DNA of 64,000 bases, from the NCBI RefSeq assembly GCF_943846705.1, contig NZ_OX044366.1, positions 2,232,001 to 2,296,000 of the forward strand, given 5' to 3'. The position numbers and the translations under genes were made by a program. The notes under the pieces were generated by a model. It worked only from the letters and a program-made list of their open reading frames with translations, was not told the DNA's origin and searched no databases. How positions within the stretch are numbered: position 1 is the stretch's first letter; each line of letters starts with the position of its first letter. This document shows positions 56,215 to 64,000 of this stretch, in pieces. This stretch comes from an uncultured Pseudomonas sp. (GTDB lineage: Bacteria > Pseudomonadota > Gammaproteobacteria > Pseudomonadales > Pseudomonadaceae).

Positions 56215-57015
56215 TCAGATATGCAGGATGAATTCGCGAACCAGCTTGCTGCCAAAATAGGCCAGCATCAGCAGGCAAAAGCCCGTCAAGGTCCAGCGAA
56301 TGGCTTTGTGGCCACGCCAGCCGAGTTGGTGGCGGCCCCACAGGAGTACGGCAAACACCACCCAGGCAAAGCACGAGAGGATGGTTTTGTGTACCAGATG
56401 CTGGGCAAATAGGTCACTGATAAACAGTGCGCCAGACAGCAGAGACAGTGACAGCAACGCCCAGCCAGTCCAGAGGAAGCTGAACAGCAGGCTTTCCATG
56501 GTTTGCAGGGGGGGGAAGTTCTTGATTAGCCCCGAAGGGTGTTTGTTCTTGAGCTGGTGATTCTGCAAGAGCAGTAGCAGTGACTGAAATACGGCAATGG
56601 TGAGCATGCCGTAAGCGGTTATCGACAATAGAATGTGGGCGATTATGCCCGGTGCTTCGTCGATGACCTGGGTAGTGCCGCTGGGCATGAACTGGGCGAG
56701 CAGGACGGTGATCATCCCCAGCGGAAATAGCAGCAGCAGCAGGTTTTCCACCGGGATCCGTGCGCAGGCCAGCAGTGTCAGCAGAATAACCGCGGCGGCA
56801 ATCAGGCTGGCAGCTTTAAAGAAGTCCAGCGACAAGCCGTTGGCATCGAACATCTGCAGAAACAGGCTGCTGCTGTGCAGAAGCAACGCCAGTGCGCCGA
56901 GCGCAATCAGCAGGCGCTTGTCAGATGTGCCGCGCTGTTGCAGGCGCAGGCCTTGATAGAGTGCGGCTCCCGCATAGAGGCAGGCAGCGGCGAGACTGGG
57001 TAGCAGAGGGTGCAT
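56215..57015 (-). CDS. YpjD/CcsA-like inner-membrane protein
   Basis: The 266-residue protein has eight or so membrane spans and the cytochrome c assembly (CcsA/CcmF-type) fold signals, such as GIIAHILLSITAYGMLTIAV, FSFLWTGWALLSLSLL and the LVHKTILSCFAWVVFAVLLWG helix. In E. coli the gene sits near ffh and is named ypjD; its role is not proven. It is divergent from ffh with 156 bp between starts. Confidence 0.88.
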   Translation of the reverse strand: MHPLLPSLAAACLYAGAALYQGLRLQQRGTSDKRLLIALGALALLLHSSSLFLQMFDANGLSLDFFKAASLIAAAVILLTLLACARIPVENLLLLLFPLGMITVLLAQFMPSGTTQVIDEAPGIIAHILLSITAYGMLTIAVFQSLLLLLQNHQLKNKHPSGLIKNFPPLQTMESLLFSFLWTGWALLSLSLLSGALFISDLFAQHLVHKTILSCFAWVVFAVLLWGRHQLGWRGHKAIRWTLTGFCLLMLAYFGSKLVREFILHI

Positions 57016-57111
57016 AAATCCTTGTTAGGCAAACCCGAAAGGCGGCCAGTGTGGCATATAACCCATGTGCCACGAAAGCGTCTGGCGGTGTCGGTGCCTG
57101 GCAGTCTTCGC

Positions 57112-57117
57112 TATAAT
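57112..57117 (+). promoter_or_regulatory. Candidate -10 box of ffh
   Basis: TATAAT stands about 55 bases before the ffh ATG. The -35 region at the right spacing is weak, so the call rests on the -10 box alone. Confidence 0.45.
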
Positions 57118-57171
57118 CTGCGACCTGTTGCAAGCCCACCCTCGGCTCAGTTGAGCCTGAAAGGAACGCGC

Positions 57172-58545
57172 ATGTTCGAAAATCTGACTGACCGCCTCTC
57201 GCAGACCCTGCGAAATGTCACTGGCAAAGCCAAGCTGAGTGAAGACAACATCAAGGACACCCTGCGTGAAGTGCGCATGGCCTTGCTTGAGGCCGACGTT
57301 GCCTTGCCGGTGGTTAAGGACTTCGTCAACAAGGTCAAGGATCGTGCGGTTGGCACCGAAGTCTCGAAAAGCCTGACGCCGGGCCAGGCCTTTGTGAAAA
57401 TCGTCCGTGCAGAACTCGAAGAGTTAATGGGTGCGGCCAATGAAGACTTGGCCCTGAACGCTGTTCCGCCAGCCGTGGTGCTGATGGCCGGTCTGCAGGG
57501 TGCCGGTAAAACCACCACGGTGGGCAAGCTGGCGCGCTTCCTTAAAGAGCGCAAGAAGAAGACCGTAATGGTGGTCTCGGCCGACGTTTATCGCCCGGCG
57601 GCGATCAAGCAGTTGGAAACCCTGGCCCATGATATCGGCGTAACCTTCTTCCCCTCCGATCTCAGCCAGAAGCCGGTTGATATTGCCGAGGCAGCGATCA
57701 AGGAAGCCAAGCTCAAGTTTATTGATGTGGTGATCGTCGATACCGCCGGTCGCTTGGCTATCGATGCTGAGATGATGGCGGAGATCCAGGCCCTGCACGC
57801 CGCGATCAAACCGGTGGAAACCCTGTTTGTGGTCGATGCGATGACCGGTCAGGACGCCGCCAACACCGCCAAAGCCTTTAATGATGCGCTGCCGCTGACC
57901 GGTGTCGTGCTGACCAAGGTCGACGGTGATGCCCGTGGTGGTGCTGCGTTGTCTGTTCGGCATATCACCGGTAAGCCGATCAAATTTATCGGCATGGGTG
58001 AAAAAACCGAGGCGCTGGAGCCCTTCCATCCGGACCGGATCGCCTCGCGCATCTTGGGTATGGGTGACGTGCTCAGTCTGATCGAGCAGGCCGAGCAGAC
58101 CCTGGATCGCGAAAAAGCCGACAAGCTCACCAAGAAACTGAAGAAGGGTAAGGGTTTCGACCTCGAAGACTTCCGTGATCAGCTGCAACAAATGAAGAAT
58201 ATGGGCGGACTGGGTGGCTTGATGGACAAGCTGCCACAGATGGGCGGCGTCAATCTGGCGCAGATGGGCAATGCCCAGGGTGCGGCCGAGAAACAGTTCA
58301 AGCAGATGGAGGCGATCATCAACTCGATGACGCCCCAGGAGCGGCGTGATCCTGATGTGATCAGTGGTTCGCGCAAGCGCCGTATCGCCATGGGTTCCGG
58401 CACTCAGGTGCAGGACATCGGGCGCTTGATCAAGCAGCACAAGCAGATGCAGAAGATGATGAAGAAATTCACGGCCAAAGGCGGCATGGCCAAGATGATG
58501 CGTGGCATGGGCGGGATGATGCCAGGCGGTATGCCGAAGATGTAA
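57172..58545 (+). CDS. ffh: Signal recognition particle protein Ffh
   Basis: Ffh binds signal sequences and 4.5S RNA and targets membrane proteins. The N and G domains (residues about 1-295) show GLQGAGKTTTVGKLARFL, DTAGRLAIDAEM and TKVDGDARGGAAL. The M domain at the C-terminus is Met-rich and ends MMRGMGGMMPGGMPKM. The ATG at 57172 follows AAGGA by 6 bases and gives 457 residues. Two hairpins (CCCCC/GGGGG at 58577-58595 and CCCGC/GCGGG at 58606-58620) follow, without a good T-run. Confidence 0.98.
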   Translation: MFENLTDRLSQTLRNVTGKAKLSEDNIKDTLREVRMALLEADVALPVVKDFVNKVKDRAVGTEVSKSLTPGQAFVKIVRAELEELMGAANEDLALNAVPPAVVLMAGLQGAGKTTTVGKLARFLKERKKKTVMVVSADVYRPAAIKQLETLAHDIGVTFFPSDLSQKPVDIAEAAIKEAKLKFIDVVIVDTAGRLAIDAEMMAEIQALHAAIKPVETLFVVDAMTGQDAANTAKAFNDALPLTGVVLTKVDGDARGGAALSVRHITGKPIKFIGMGEKTEALEPFHPDRIASRILGMGDVLSLIEQAEQTLDREKADKLTKKLKKGKGFDLEDFRDQLQQMKNMGGLGGLMDKLPQMGGVNLAQMGNAQGAAEKQFKQMEAIINSMTPQERRDPDVISGSRKRRIAMGSGTQVQDIGRLIKQHKQMQKMMKKFTAKGGMAKMMRGMGGMMPGGMPKM

Positions 58546-58694
58546 GGAATCCGCGTCGGCAGCGATGTCGGCGCAGCCCCCGCTGAGTGAGGGGGGTACA
58601 GTAAGCCCGCATTTTGCGGGAGCTGACGGGCCGGTTTGGATTGCGGCCTCTGGCAATTCTTGATTGCACAGTCCTATGCGCCTGAAAAAGCCAT

Positions 58695-58722
58695 TTGCAA
58701 AAGTCCGGATATTCCTTAGAAT
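58695..58722 (+). promoter_or_regulatory. Candidate promoter of the rpsP operon
   Basis: TTGCAA (58695-58700) and TAGAAT (58717-58722) are 16 bases apart, about 70 bases before rpsP. Confidence 0.55.
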
Positions 58723-58794
58723 ATGCGGCCTTTCGGGCACCTATGCCCGCTGTGCATTTAGATTTGCAGCACCGACTACAGGAACTATGTTCAC

Positions 58795-59046
58795 ATGCTA
58801 ACGATTCGTCTTGCCCTTGGCGGCTCCAAAAAGCGCCCGTTCTACAAAATCAACGTGACCGACAGCCGCAACCCACGCGACGGTTCGCACAAAGAAGAGA
58901 TCGGTTTCTTCAACCCGATCGCTCGTGGTCAGGAAGTTCGCCTGTCCGTGAAGCAAGATCGCCTGGCCCATTGGCTGAGCGTTGGCGCACAGCCTTCTGA
59001 TCGTGTTGCTCAGTTGTTGAAGGACGCTGCTAAGGCTGCGGCCTGA
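58795..59046 (+). CDS. rpsP: 30S ribosomal protein S16
   Basis: S16 is a primary assembly protein of the 30S subunit. The 83-residue sequence begins MLTIRLALGGSKKRPFYKIN and contains DSRNPRDGSHKEEIGFFNP. It is the first gene of rpsP-rimM-trmD-rplS. rimM starts 5 bp after its stop. Confidence 0.98.
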   Translation: MLTIRLALGGSKKRPFYKINVTDSRNPRDGSHKEEIGFFNPIARGQEVRLSVKQDRLAHWLSVGAQPSDRVAQLLKDAAKAAA

Positions 59047-59051
59047 GTAAT

Positions 59052-59588
59052 ATGAGCGCGACGCCTGCTTCTACCGATGATTTGATTGTTATCGGCAAGA
59101 TTTACTCTGTACATGGCGTTCGCGGTGAAGTGAAGGTGTATTCCTTTACTGATCCTGTTGCAAACCTGTTGCAGTACAAGTCCTGGACGCTCAAGCGCGA
59201 AGGCAGTGTGAAACAGGTAGAGCTGGTCAGCGGACGCGGGAATGATAAGTTCCTGGTCGCAAAGCTTAAGGGTCTTGATGACCGTGAAGAGGCGCGTCTT
59301 CTTGCCGGTTATGAGATCTGTGTGCCGCGCAACCTGTTCCCTGAATTAACCGACGGCGACTACTACTGGTACCAGTTGGAAGGTCTCAAGGTTATCGATC
59401 AGGCAGGGCAATTGCTCGGCAAGATTGATCACTTGTTAGAAACCGGTGCCAACGATGTAATGGTGGTTAAACCCTGCACCGACAGCCTGGATGGTCGTGA
59501 GCGCTTGTTGCCCTATACCGAGCAATGCGTGTTGTCGATTGATCTGAGTGCTGGCGAAATGCGGGTCGACTGGGATGCGGACTTCTAA
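59052..59588 (+). CDS. rimM: Ribosome maturation factor RimM
   Basis: RimM helps S19 assembly and 16S rRNA processing. The 178-residue protein has the N-terminal barrel (VIGKIYSVHGVRGEVKVYSF, KLKGLDDREEARLLAGYEI) and the PRC domain (YYWYQLEGLKVIDQAGQLLG, LLPYTEQCVLSIDL). Confidence 0.97.
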   Translation: MSATPASTDDLIVIGKIYSVHGVRGEVKVYSFTDPVANLLQYKSWTLKREGSVKQVELVSGRGNDKFLVAKLKGLDDREEARLLAGYEICVPRNLFPELTDGDYYWYQLEGLKVIDQAGQLLGKIDHLLETGANDVMVVKPCTDSLDGRERLLPYTEQCVLSIDLSAGEMRVDWDADF

Positions 59589-59593
59589 GCCTG

Positions 59594-60346
59594 ATGCCTA
59601 ATCTGCGCGTTGAAGTCATTACGCTGTTCCCGGAAATGTTTACCGCTATCAGCGATTACGGCATTACCAGCCGCGCGGTGAAACAGGGGTTGTTACAACT
59701 GACCTGTTGGAACCCGCGAAGCTATACCACTGACCGTCACCACACTGTGGATGATCGGCCTTTTGGTGGTGGCCCTGGCATGGTGATGAAGATCAAGCCG
59801 CTTGAGGATGCTTTGCTCGATGCCAGGCACGCCGCAGGTGAAAAAGCGAAAGTGATTTATCTTTCGCCGCAAGGTCGCCAGCTGACGCAGTCAGCAGTAC
59901 GCGAACTGGCAAACGTTGAGGGGTTAATCCTCATCGCAGGTCGCTACGAAGGCATTGATGAACGCTTTATTGAAGCGCATGTTGATGAAGAATGGTCGAT
60001 TGGGGACTACGTCCTGTCCGGCGGTGAGCTGCCGGCCATGGTGCTAATCGATGCGGTAACGCGCCTTTTGCCTGGTGCATTGGGTCATGCAAGTTCGGCC
60101 GAGGAGGACTCCTTTACGGATGGTCTGCTCGACTGCCCGCACTACACTCGCCCGGAGGTGTATGCGGATAAACGTGTTCCTGATGTATTGCTGAGTGGCA
60201 ATCATGAGCACATCCGGCGCTGGCGTTTGCAGCAGTCCCTTGGTCGGACGCACGAACGCCGCGCTGATCTTCTGGAAAGCCGCTCGCTTTCTGGAGAAGA
60301 GAAGAAGCTGCTGGAGGAATACGTCCGCCAGCGGGACGATAGTTAA
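59594..60346 (+). CDS. trmD: tRNA (guanine-37-N1)-methyltransferase
   Basis: TrmD methylates G37 next to the anticodon and prevents frameshifting. The SPOUT knot parts are LILIAGRYEGIDERFIE and EWSIGDYVLSGGELPAMVLI, and the N-terminus VEVITLFPEMFTAISDYGI is typical. The protein has 250 residues. Confidence 0.98.
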   Translation: MPNLRVEVITLFPEMFTAISDYGITSRAVKQGLLQLTCWNPRSYTTDRHHTVDDRPFGGGPGMVMKIKPLEDALLDARHAAGEKAKVIYLSPQGRQLTQSAVRELANVEGLILIAGRYEGIDERFIEAHVDEEWSIGDYVLSGGELPAMVLIDAVTRLLPGALGHASSAEEDSFTDGLLDCPHYTRPEVYADKRVPDVLLSGNHEHIRRWRLQQSLGRTHERRADLLESRSLSGEEKKLLEEYVRQRDDS

Positions 60347-60386
60347 TGTATCGATGACCGGCCAAGGCCTGTCTTAGGAGCGCAGC

Positions 60387-60737
60387 ATGACCAACAAGAT
60401 TATTCAGCAGATCGAAGCTGAGCAGATGGGTAAAGTGATTCCGCCGTTTGCACCGGGCGACACCATCGTAGTTCAGGTAAAAGTAAAGGAAGGCGACCGT
60501 CAGCGTCTGCAGGCGTTTGAAGGCGTTGTTATCGCCAAGCGTAACCGTGGTCTGAACAGTGCCTTCACTGTTCGTAAGATCTCCAACGGTGTTGGTGTTG
60601 AGCGTACTTTCCAGACCTACAGCCCGCTGGTTGAGAGCCTGGCCGTTAAGCGTCGCGGTGACGTGCGTAAAGCCAAGCTTTACTACCTGCGTGACCTGTC
60701 CGGTAAAGCAGCACGCATCAAGGAAAAACTGGGCTAA
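60387..60737 (+). CDS. rplS: 50S ribosomal protein L19
   Basis: L19 lies at the subunit interface of the ribosome. The 116-residue sequence has FAPGDTIVVQVKVKEGDRQR, FEGVVIAKRNRGLNSAFTVR and ERTFQTYSPLVESLAVKRRG. AGGAG stands 6 bases before the ATG. It ends the operon before a strong terminator. Confidence 0.98.
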   Translation: MTNKIIQQIEAEQMGKVIPPFAPGDTIVVQVKVKEGDRQRLQAFEGVVIAKRNRGLNSAFTVRKISNGVGVERTFQTYSPLVESLAVKRRGDVRKAKLYYLRDLSGKAARIKEKLG

Positions 60738-60755
60738 GCCTCAGCTTCCTTGTAA

Positions 60756-60783
60756 AAAAAAGCAGCCTTCGGGCTGCTTTTTT
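60756..60783 (+). terminator. Terminator after rplS
   Basis: AAAAAAGCAGCC (60756-60767) and GGCTGCTTTTTT (60772-60783) form a 12-bp stem with a TTCG tetraloop. Confidence 0.9.
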
Positions 60784-60905
60784 CGTTTATGGGGCTGCTG
60801 CTCGGCGAGTGTTGCAGAGAGGCTATAGGCCAATAAGTTGGCGCGATGCTAGAGATGCCTCGCCGTCTAGTAGTTTGCCATTTGATCTGATCAGGTAGTC
60901 GTCAC

Positions 60906-61310
60906 ATGAGCCCAAGAGAGCAAGAGATTCAACGGCGTACCGAACTGTCGGAAACGCGAGTGACCAAGGCGGTGTTCCCGCCGACGACCAACCATCACAA
61001 CACCTTGTTTGGTGGGACGGCGCTGGCCTGGATGGATGAGGTGTCGTTTATCGCGGCCACACGCTTTTGCCGCTTACCGCTGGTGACGGTGTCGTCAGAT
61101 CGGATCGACTTTAAGCATGCAATTCCTGCGGGCTCAATCGTCGAGCTGATTGGGCGGGTGATCAAGGTGGGTAACACCAGCCTCAAGGTTGAGGTCGAGG
61201 TGTTTGTCGAGAGCATGAGCAGTGATGTTCGTGAGCGAGCAATCACTGGGGTGTTCAGCTTTGTGGCAATTGACGAGCAGAAGAGGCCTGTGCCGGTGCT
61301 GGAGCTTTAA
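60906..61310 (+). CDS. Acyl-CoA thioesterase, hotdog fold (YciA-like)
   Basis: The 134-residue protein shows the hotdog thioesterase pattern: TKAVFPPTTNHHNTLFGGTA, LAWMDEVSFIAATRF (active-site Asp/Glu), DRIDFKHAIPAGSIVELIG and ITGVFSFVAIDEQKRPVPV. It hydrolyses acyl-CoA esters; chain-length choice cannot be read. It stands alone after the rplS terminator. Confidence 0.9.
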   Translation: MSPREQEIQRRTELSETRVTKAVFPPTTNHHNTLFGGTALAWMDEVSFIAATRFCRLPLVTVSSDRIDFKHAIPAGSIVELIGRVIKVGNTSLKVEVEVFVESMSSDVRERAITGVFSFVAIDEQKRPVPVLEL

Positions 61311-61402
61311 CTCCATGCGCCGCTAGGCTATTTAGGCAGGTTGATATTCAGTGCGGTGGCGCTGGGTTTGGGCGCCGGTGCAGCAATGAACTCGCTAGCA
61401 AG

Positions 61403-61434
61403 CACCCCCACCAATCCAAAGATTGCTGGGGGTG
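61403..61434. other. Hairpin between the thioesterase and antiporter genes
   Basis: CACCCCCAcCAATC (61403-61416) and GATTGcTGGGGGTG (61421-61434) pair with one mismatch and a CAAA loop. No T-run follows on either side. It lies between convergent genes and could slow transcription from both directions. Confidence 0.5.
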
Positions 61435-61454
61435 TGGTTCTCTGTGCGCGGCGG

Positions 61455-63266
61455 TTAGCGGGCTGCTTCTTGTTCGGCGTCAATCAGTGCGACCAATGTC
61501 CAGTCCGGACCTGGCTTGATATCGAGTGGCTGGGTTGCAATATGGATCCAGCCGGTTGGGTCGCATGCGAGCAGGACAATGGCTTTTTCACCGTGCAGAT
61601 CTTGGTAGGCCTGCCAGTCAAATGCGCTGGTGAGGGTGGTGGTACGCACCTCGGCGCCTTTGCTGAGGCGGCTGGCAAACTGCGGGAAGCTCAGTGCTTG
61701 ACTGCCCAGGGGGCGACCACGCACCGCGTCGCGGCTGCGGTGTTTATCGCTACGTCGGCTTTCCGTTCCGCTGGGCAGGGTAAAGCGGCGGCTGGCGGCA
61801 AAGTCGTGGCGGAAGTGCATGCAGGCCAGTGAGTTCAGTTCGCTTGACGGCGACACGGCCAGCAAGTGGCCAAGGCCGACTAGATCCAGGTGGGCTTCGG
61901 CGTGCTGTGAGGTGGGGTTGCCAAAGTAAGTCGGAAGCTTCTTCATGCGCGCCGTGCTGATGTTTTCCCAGCTGGAGTCGCACAGCAGCACGCGGTTGCC
62001 GAGGTCTTGCAGGGCTGTACCGAGTGCGCGGGCTACCGGATTGGCGCCGACGATCAGAAAACCGCTTGGCGCCGGCTCTGCCACTTTCAGCAGCTTGGCC
62101 AGCGGGCGCGCCGTGGCACTCTGCAGCACAACCGTGCCGATGATCACGGCAAAGGTCAGTGGTACCAGCAGTTCGGCACCTTCGTAGCCCAGCTCGCCGA
62201 GGCGGATGGCGAAAATGGCCGATACGGCCGCAGCGACAATGCCGCGTGGCGAAATCCAGGCCAGCAGTGCGCGTTCGCGCCAGTTAAGGCTGGAGCCGAA
62301 GGTGGATAGCGCGACGTTGAGCGGGCGGGCGACAAACTGAATGATAACCAAGAGTACCAAGACCGCCGGCCCGAGGGCGAGCAGGGCGTTCAGGTCGAGT
62401 CGCGCGGCAAGCAGAATGAATAGACCGGAAATCAGCAGAACGCTGAGGTTCTCCTTGAAGTGCAGGATATGCCGCACGTCGACGCCCTTCATGTTGGCCA
62501 ACCACATGCCCATCAAGGTCACGGCGAGCAGGCCAGATTCATGCATGACTTCGTTGGAGGCAATGAACGCGCCCAGCACCATCGCTAATACTGCGAGGTT
62601 GTGCAGGTAGTCCGGCAGCCATTGGCGCTTTAATACAATACCGAGTGACCAGCCAGCGGCAATCCCGAACAGGCTGCCACAGGCAATGACCCCGGCGAAG
62701 GTGGCCAGGCCGTTGTCCCAGCCGTTACCGTCGCTGCTGGAGATAATAAAGCTATACACCACAACCGCGAGCAGCGCGCCAATCGGGTCGATAACGATGC
62801 CTTCCCAGCGCAGAATGTTGGCAACCGATGCCTTGGGGCGTACCACGCGCAGCATCGGCACGATCACTGTCGGCCCGGTGACCAGCGTCAGGGTGCCAAG
62901 CAGCAAGGCCATCTCCCAGCTAAAGCCCAGCAGATAGTGGGTACTGACAGCGATCACCGCCCAGGTCGCCAGTGCGCCGATCGTCACCATGCGCCGGACC
63001 ACGCTGCCAATCTCGCGCCACTCGGATAAATGCAGGGTCAGGCTGCCTTCGAACAGGATCAGGGCGACGGCCATCGACACCAGAGGGAATAACAGGTCGC
63101 CGAACAGGGCTTGTGGATCAAGCCAGCCCAAAATGGGCCCGGCAAGGATGCCGGCGATCAGCAGAAATAGGATGGCGGGTAACCGTAGGCGCCACGCCAG
63201 CCACTGGCAGGCGAGGGCGCTGGCACCGATGGCGGCGAAGGCCAGCAGAATATGTTGTTCGTTCAT
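61455..63266 (-). CDS. CPA1-type cation/proton antiporter with a TrkA-N domain
   Basis: The 603-residue protein has about twelve membrane spans (first HILLAFAAIGASALACQWLA) with the antiporter core (LPAILFLLIAGILAGPILGW, VTGPTVIVPMLRVVRP, GIVIDPIGALLAVVVYS). A C-terminal TrkA-N nucleotide-binding domain (GFLIVGANPVARALGTALQD) and a variable tail follow. It probably exchanges Na+ or K+ for protons, with the TrkA-N part sensing nucleotides. The start at 63266 has AAGGA upstream. It is divergent from xerD, 85 bp away. Confidence 0.9.
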   Translation of the reverse strand: MNEQHILLAFAAIGASALACQWLAWRLRLPAILFLLIAGILAGPILGWLDPQALFGDLLFPLVSMAVALILFEGSLTLHLSEWREIGSVVRRMVTIGALATWAVIAVSTHYLLGFSWEMALLLGTLTLVTGPTVIVPMLRVVRPKASVANILRWEGIVIDPIGALLAVVVYSFIISSSDGNGWDNGLATFAGVIACGSLFGIAAGWSLGIVLKRQWLPDYLHNLAVLAMVLGAFIASNEVMHESGLLAVTLMGMWLANMKGVDVRHILHFKENLSVLLISGLFILLAARLDLNALLALGPAVLVLLVIIQFVARPLNVALSTFGSSLNWRERALLAWISPRGIVAAAVSAIFAIRLGELGYEGAELLVPLTFAVIIGTVVLQSATARPLAKLLKVAEPAPSGFLIVGANPVARALGTALQDLGNRVLLCDSSWENISTARMKKLPTYFGNPTSQHAEAHLDLVGLGHLLAVSPSSELNSLACMHFRHDFAASRRFTLPSGTESRRSDKHRSRDAVRGRPLGSQALSFPQFASRLSKGAEVRTTTLTSAFDWQAYQDLHGEKAIVLLACDPTGWIHIATQPLDIKPGPDWTLVALIDAEQEAAR

Positions 63267-63351
63267 CAAGGGTCCTTGCGAATGGATACCTGGCCCTGCG
63301 TGGCCAAGGTGTGGAAGACTAACCTGCTTTCCACTGCCGCCATAGTTCCGC

Positions 63352-64000
63352 ATGCCTGCCATCGACCACCCCTTGATTGATCGTTTTGTTGAAACCCTGT
63401 GGTTGGAGAAGGGGTTGTCGGCGCATACGCGCGCGGCTTACCGCAGTGACCTGGGGTTGTTTAATGGCTGGTTGCAGGCGCGCAATGTGCAGTTGGCGGA
63501 CGCCGGGCGTGAGCTGATTCTGGATCATCTGGCCTGGCGTTTGAGTGAGGGCTACAAGGCGCGCTCCACCGCGCGCCTGCTGTCGGGGTTGCGCGGCTTT
63601 TATCGTTTTCTGTTGCGCGAGCAGCTGGTCGAGCGCGATCCAACGCTGCAAATCGACTTGCCGCAGCTGGGCCGGCCTTTACCCAAGTCGCTGTCGGAGG
63701 TCGATGTTGAGGCCTTGCTGGCCGCTCCCGAGCTGGACGATCCCATCGGTCTGCGCGATCGCGCCATGCTTGAAGTGCTGTATGCCTGCGGCCTGCGCGT
63801 CAGTGAACTGATTGGCTTGACCTTGGAGCAGGTTAACCTGCGTCAGGGTGTGCTGCGGGTGTTCGGCAAGGGCAGCAAAGAGCGTTTGGTGCCTCTGGGT
63901 GAGGAGGCGATTGCCTGGATTGAGCGCTACAGCAAGGAGGCGCGGCCGTTTCTACTGGATGGCAAGCCCAGTGACGTGCTGTTTCCCAGTATGCGTGGCG
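63352..64000 (+). CDS. xerD: Tyrosine recombinase XerD, N-terminal part
   Basis: XerD with XerC resolves chromosome dimers at dif. The frame from ATG at 63352 is open to the window edge, 216 codons of an expected 300 or so. It shows the SAM-like N-terminal domain (FVETLWLEKGLSAHTRAAYR, FYRFLLREQLVERDP), DRAMLEVLYACGLRVSELIG with the first catalytic Arg, and VFGKGSKERLVPLG with the catalytic Lys. The His, second Arg and Tyr would lie outside. It is the housekeeping recombinase, not the missing integrase of the left element. Confidence 0.95.
   Translation, partial: MPAIDHPLIDRFVETLWLEKGLSAHTRAAYRSDLGLFNGWLQARNVQLADAGRELILDHLAWRLSEGYKARSTARLLSGLRGFYRFLLREQLVERDPTLQIDLPQLGRPLPKSLSEVDVEALLAAPELDDPIGLRDRAMLEVLYACGLRVSELIGLTLEQVNLRQGVLRVFGKGSKERLVPLGEEAIAWIERYSKEARPFLLDGKPSDVLFPSMRG

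Noticed and set aside
61341..61832. 163-codon plus-strand frame over the end of the antiporter gene
   Set aside because: Mostly antisense to the TrkA-N and tail part of the antiporter; no ribosome site.
1..64000. CRISPR arrays, rRNA genes, insertion sequences
   Set aside because: No regularly spaced repeats, no rRNA-like sequence and no transposase were seen; the only recombinases are the small serine enzyme and XerD.

Overview
The window is a piece of a Pseudomonas chromosome (Gammaproteobacteria). The evidence is the order of core genes: queA-tgt-yajC-secD-secF, suhB/trmJ-cysE-iscR-iscSUA-hscBA-fdx-iscX, ndk-rlmN-pilF-rodZ-ispG-hisS-yfgM-bamB-der, leuA, xseA/guaB-guaA, tadA/mltF/purL, and ffh-rpsP-rimM-trmD-rplS ending in xerD. 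This matches, in my memory, the block around PA3824 to PA3738 of P. aeruginosa, and single protein sequences also read as Pseudomonas. The species cannot be named from the sequence.

Positions 1 to about 5085 are accessory DNA. They hold the start of an AT-rich alpha/beta-hydrolase gene that runs off the left edge, a long stretch with no convincing gene, a small serine recombinase, a coding remnant without a start, a KilA-N/KilAC phage-type regulator with a 26-codon gene coupled to its stop, two orphan genes and an RNase HI. The element ends inside the anticodon arm of a tRNA-Leu(CAA) gene. Only the 5' half of that tRNA (5086-5125, minus strand) is left next to queA, with its sigma70-type promoter (5139-5167) intact and firing into the element. 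The 3' half is not in the window. I read this as one attachment end of an integrative element whose other end, and probably its integrase, lie to the left of position 1.

From 5238 to 64000 the DNA is densely coded core genome. 5238-10639 holds tRNA modification (queuosine) and the Sec accessory translocase. 10764-13852 holds a glycine-zipper protein, SuhB, TrmJ and CysE. 13927-19519 is the iron-sulfur assembly operon behind a classical IscR-repressed promoter. 19613-28812 runs from Ndk to Der. 28918-32786 holds an aminotransferase/omega-amidase pair and leuA with a leucine-containing leader peptide. 32950-36568 holds a MscS-type channel, an M23 peptidase and XseA. 36664-40466 is purine (GMP) synthesis preceded by an unstudied zinc-ribbon gene. 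40632-43516 is a metal-linked trio (DUF1326, DUF2182, multicopper oxidase) leading into tadA. 43995-54949 holds mltF, purL, a CDGSH protein with an altered first motif, small enzymes (YqfO-like, L,D-transpeptidase, two Nudix hydrolases, gamma-carbonic anhydrase) and purT with a coupled SGNH hydrolase. 54915-60737 holds a CNNM/CorC protein, a YpjD/CcsA-like membrane protein, then ffh and the rpsP operon. 60906-64000 holds a thioesterase, a CPA1 antiporter and the start of xerD.

The items most worth a second look are the split tRNA-Leu and the accessory region it delimits, the repeated leader placed before two genes of that region, the leuA leader peptide, the DUF1326-DUF2182-oxidase cluster, and the CDGSH protein in which a Cys takes the place of the His ligand. 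I did not find CRISPR arrays, insertion sequences, rRNA genes or a clearly novel multi-gene defence system. The left-edge hydrolase is the only visible hint that one might lie just outside.
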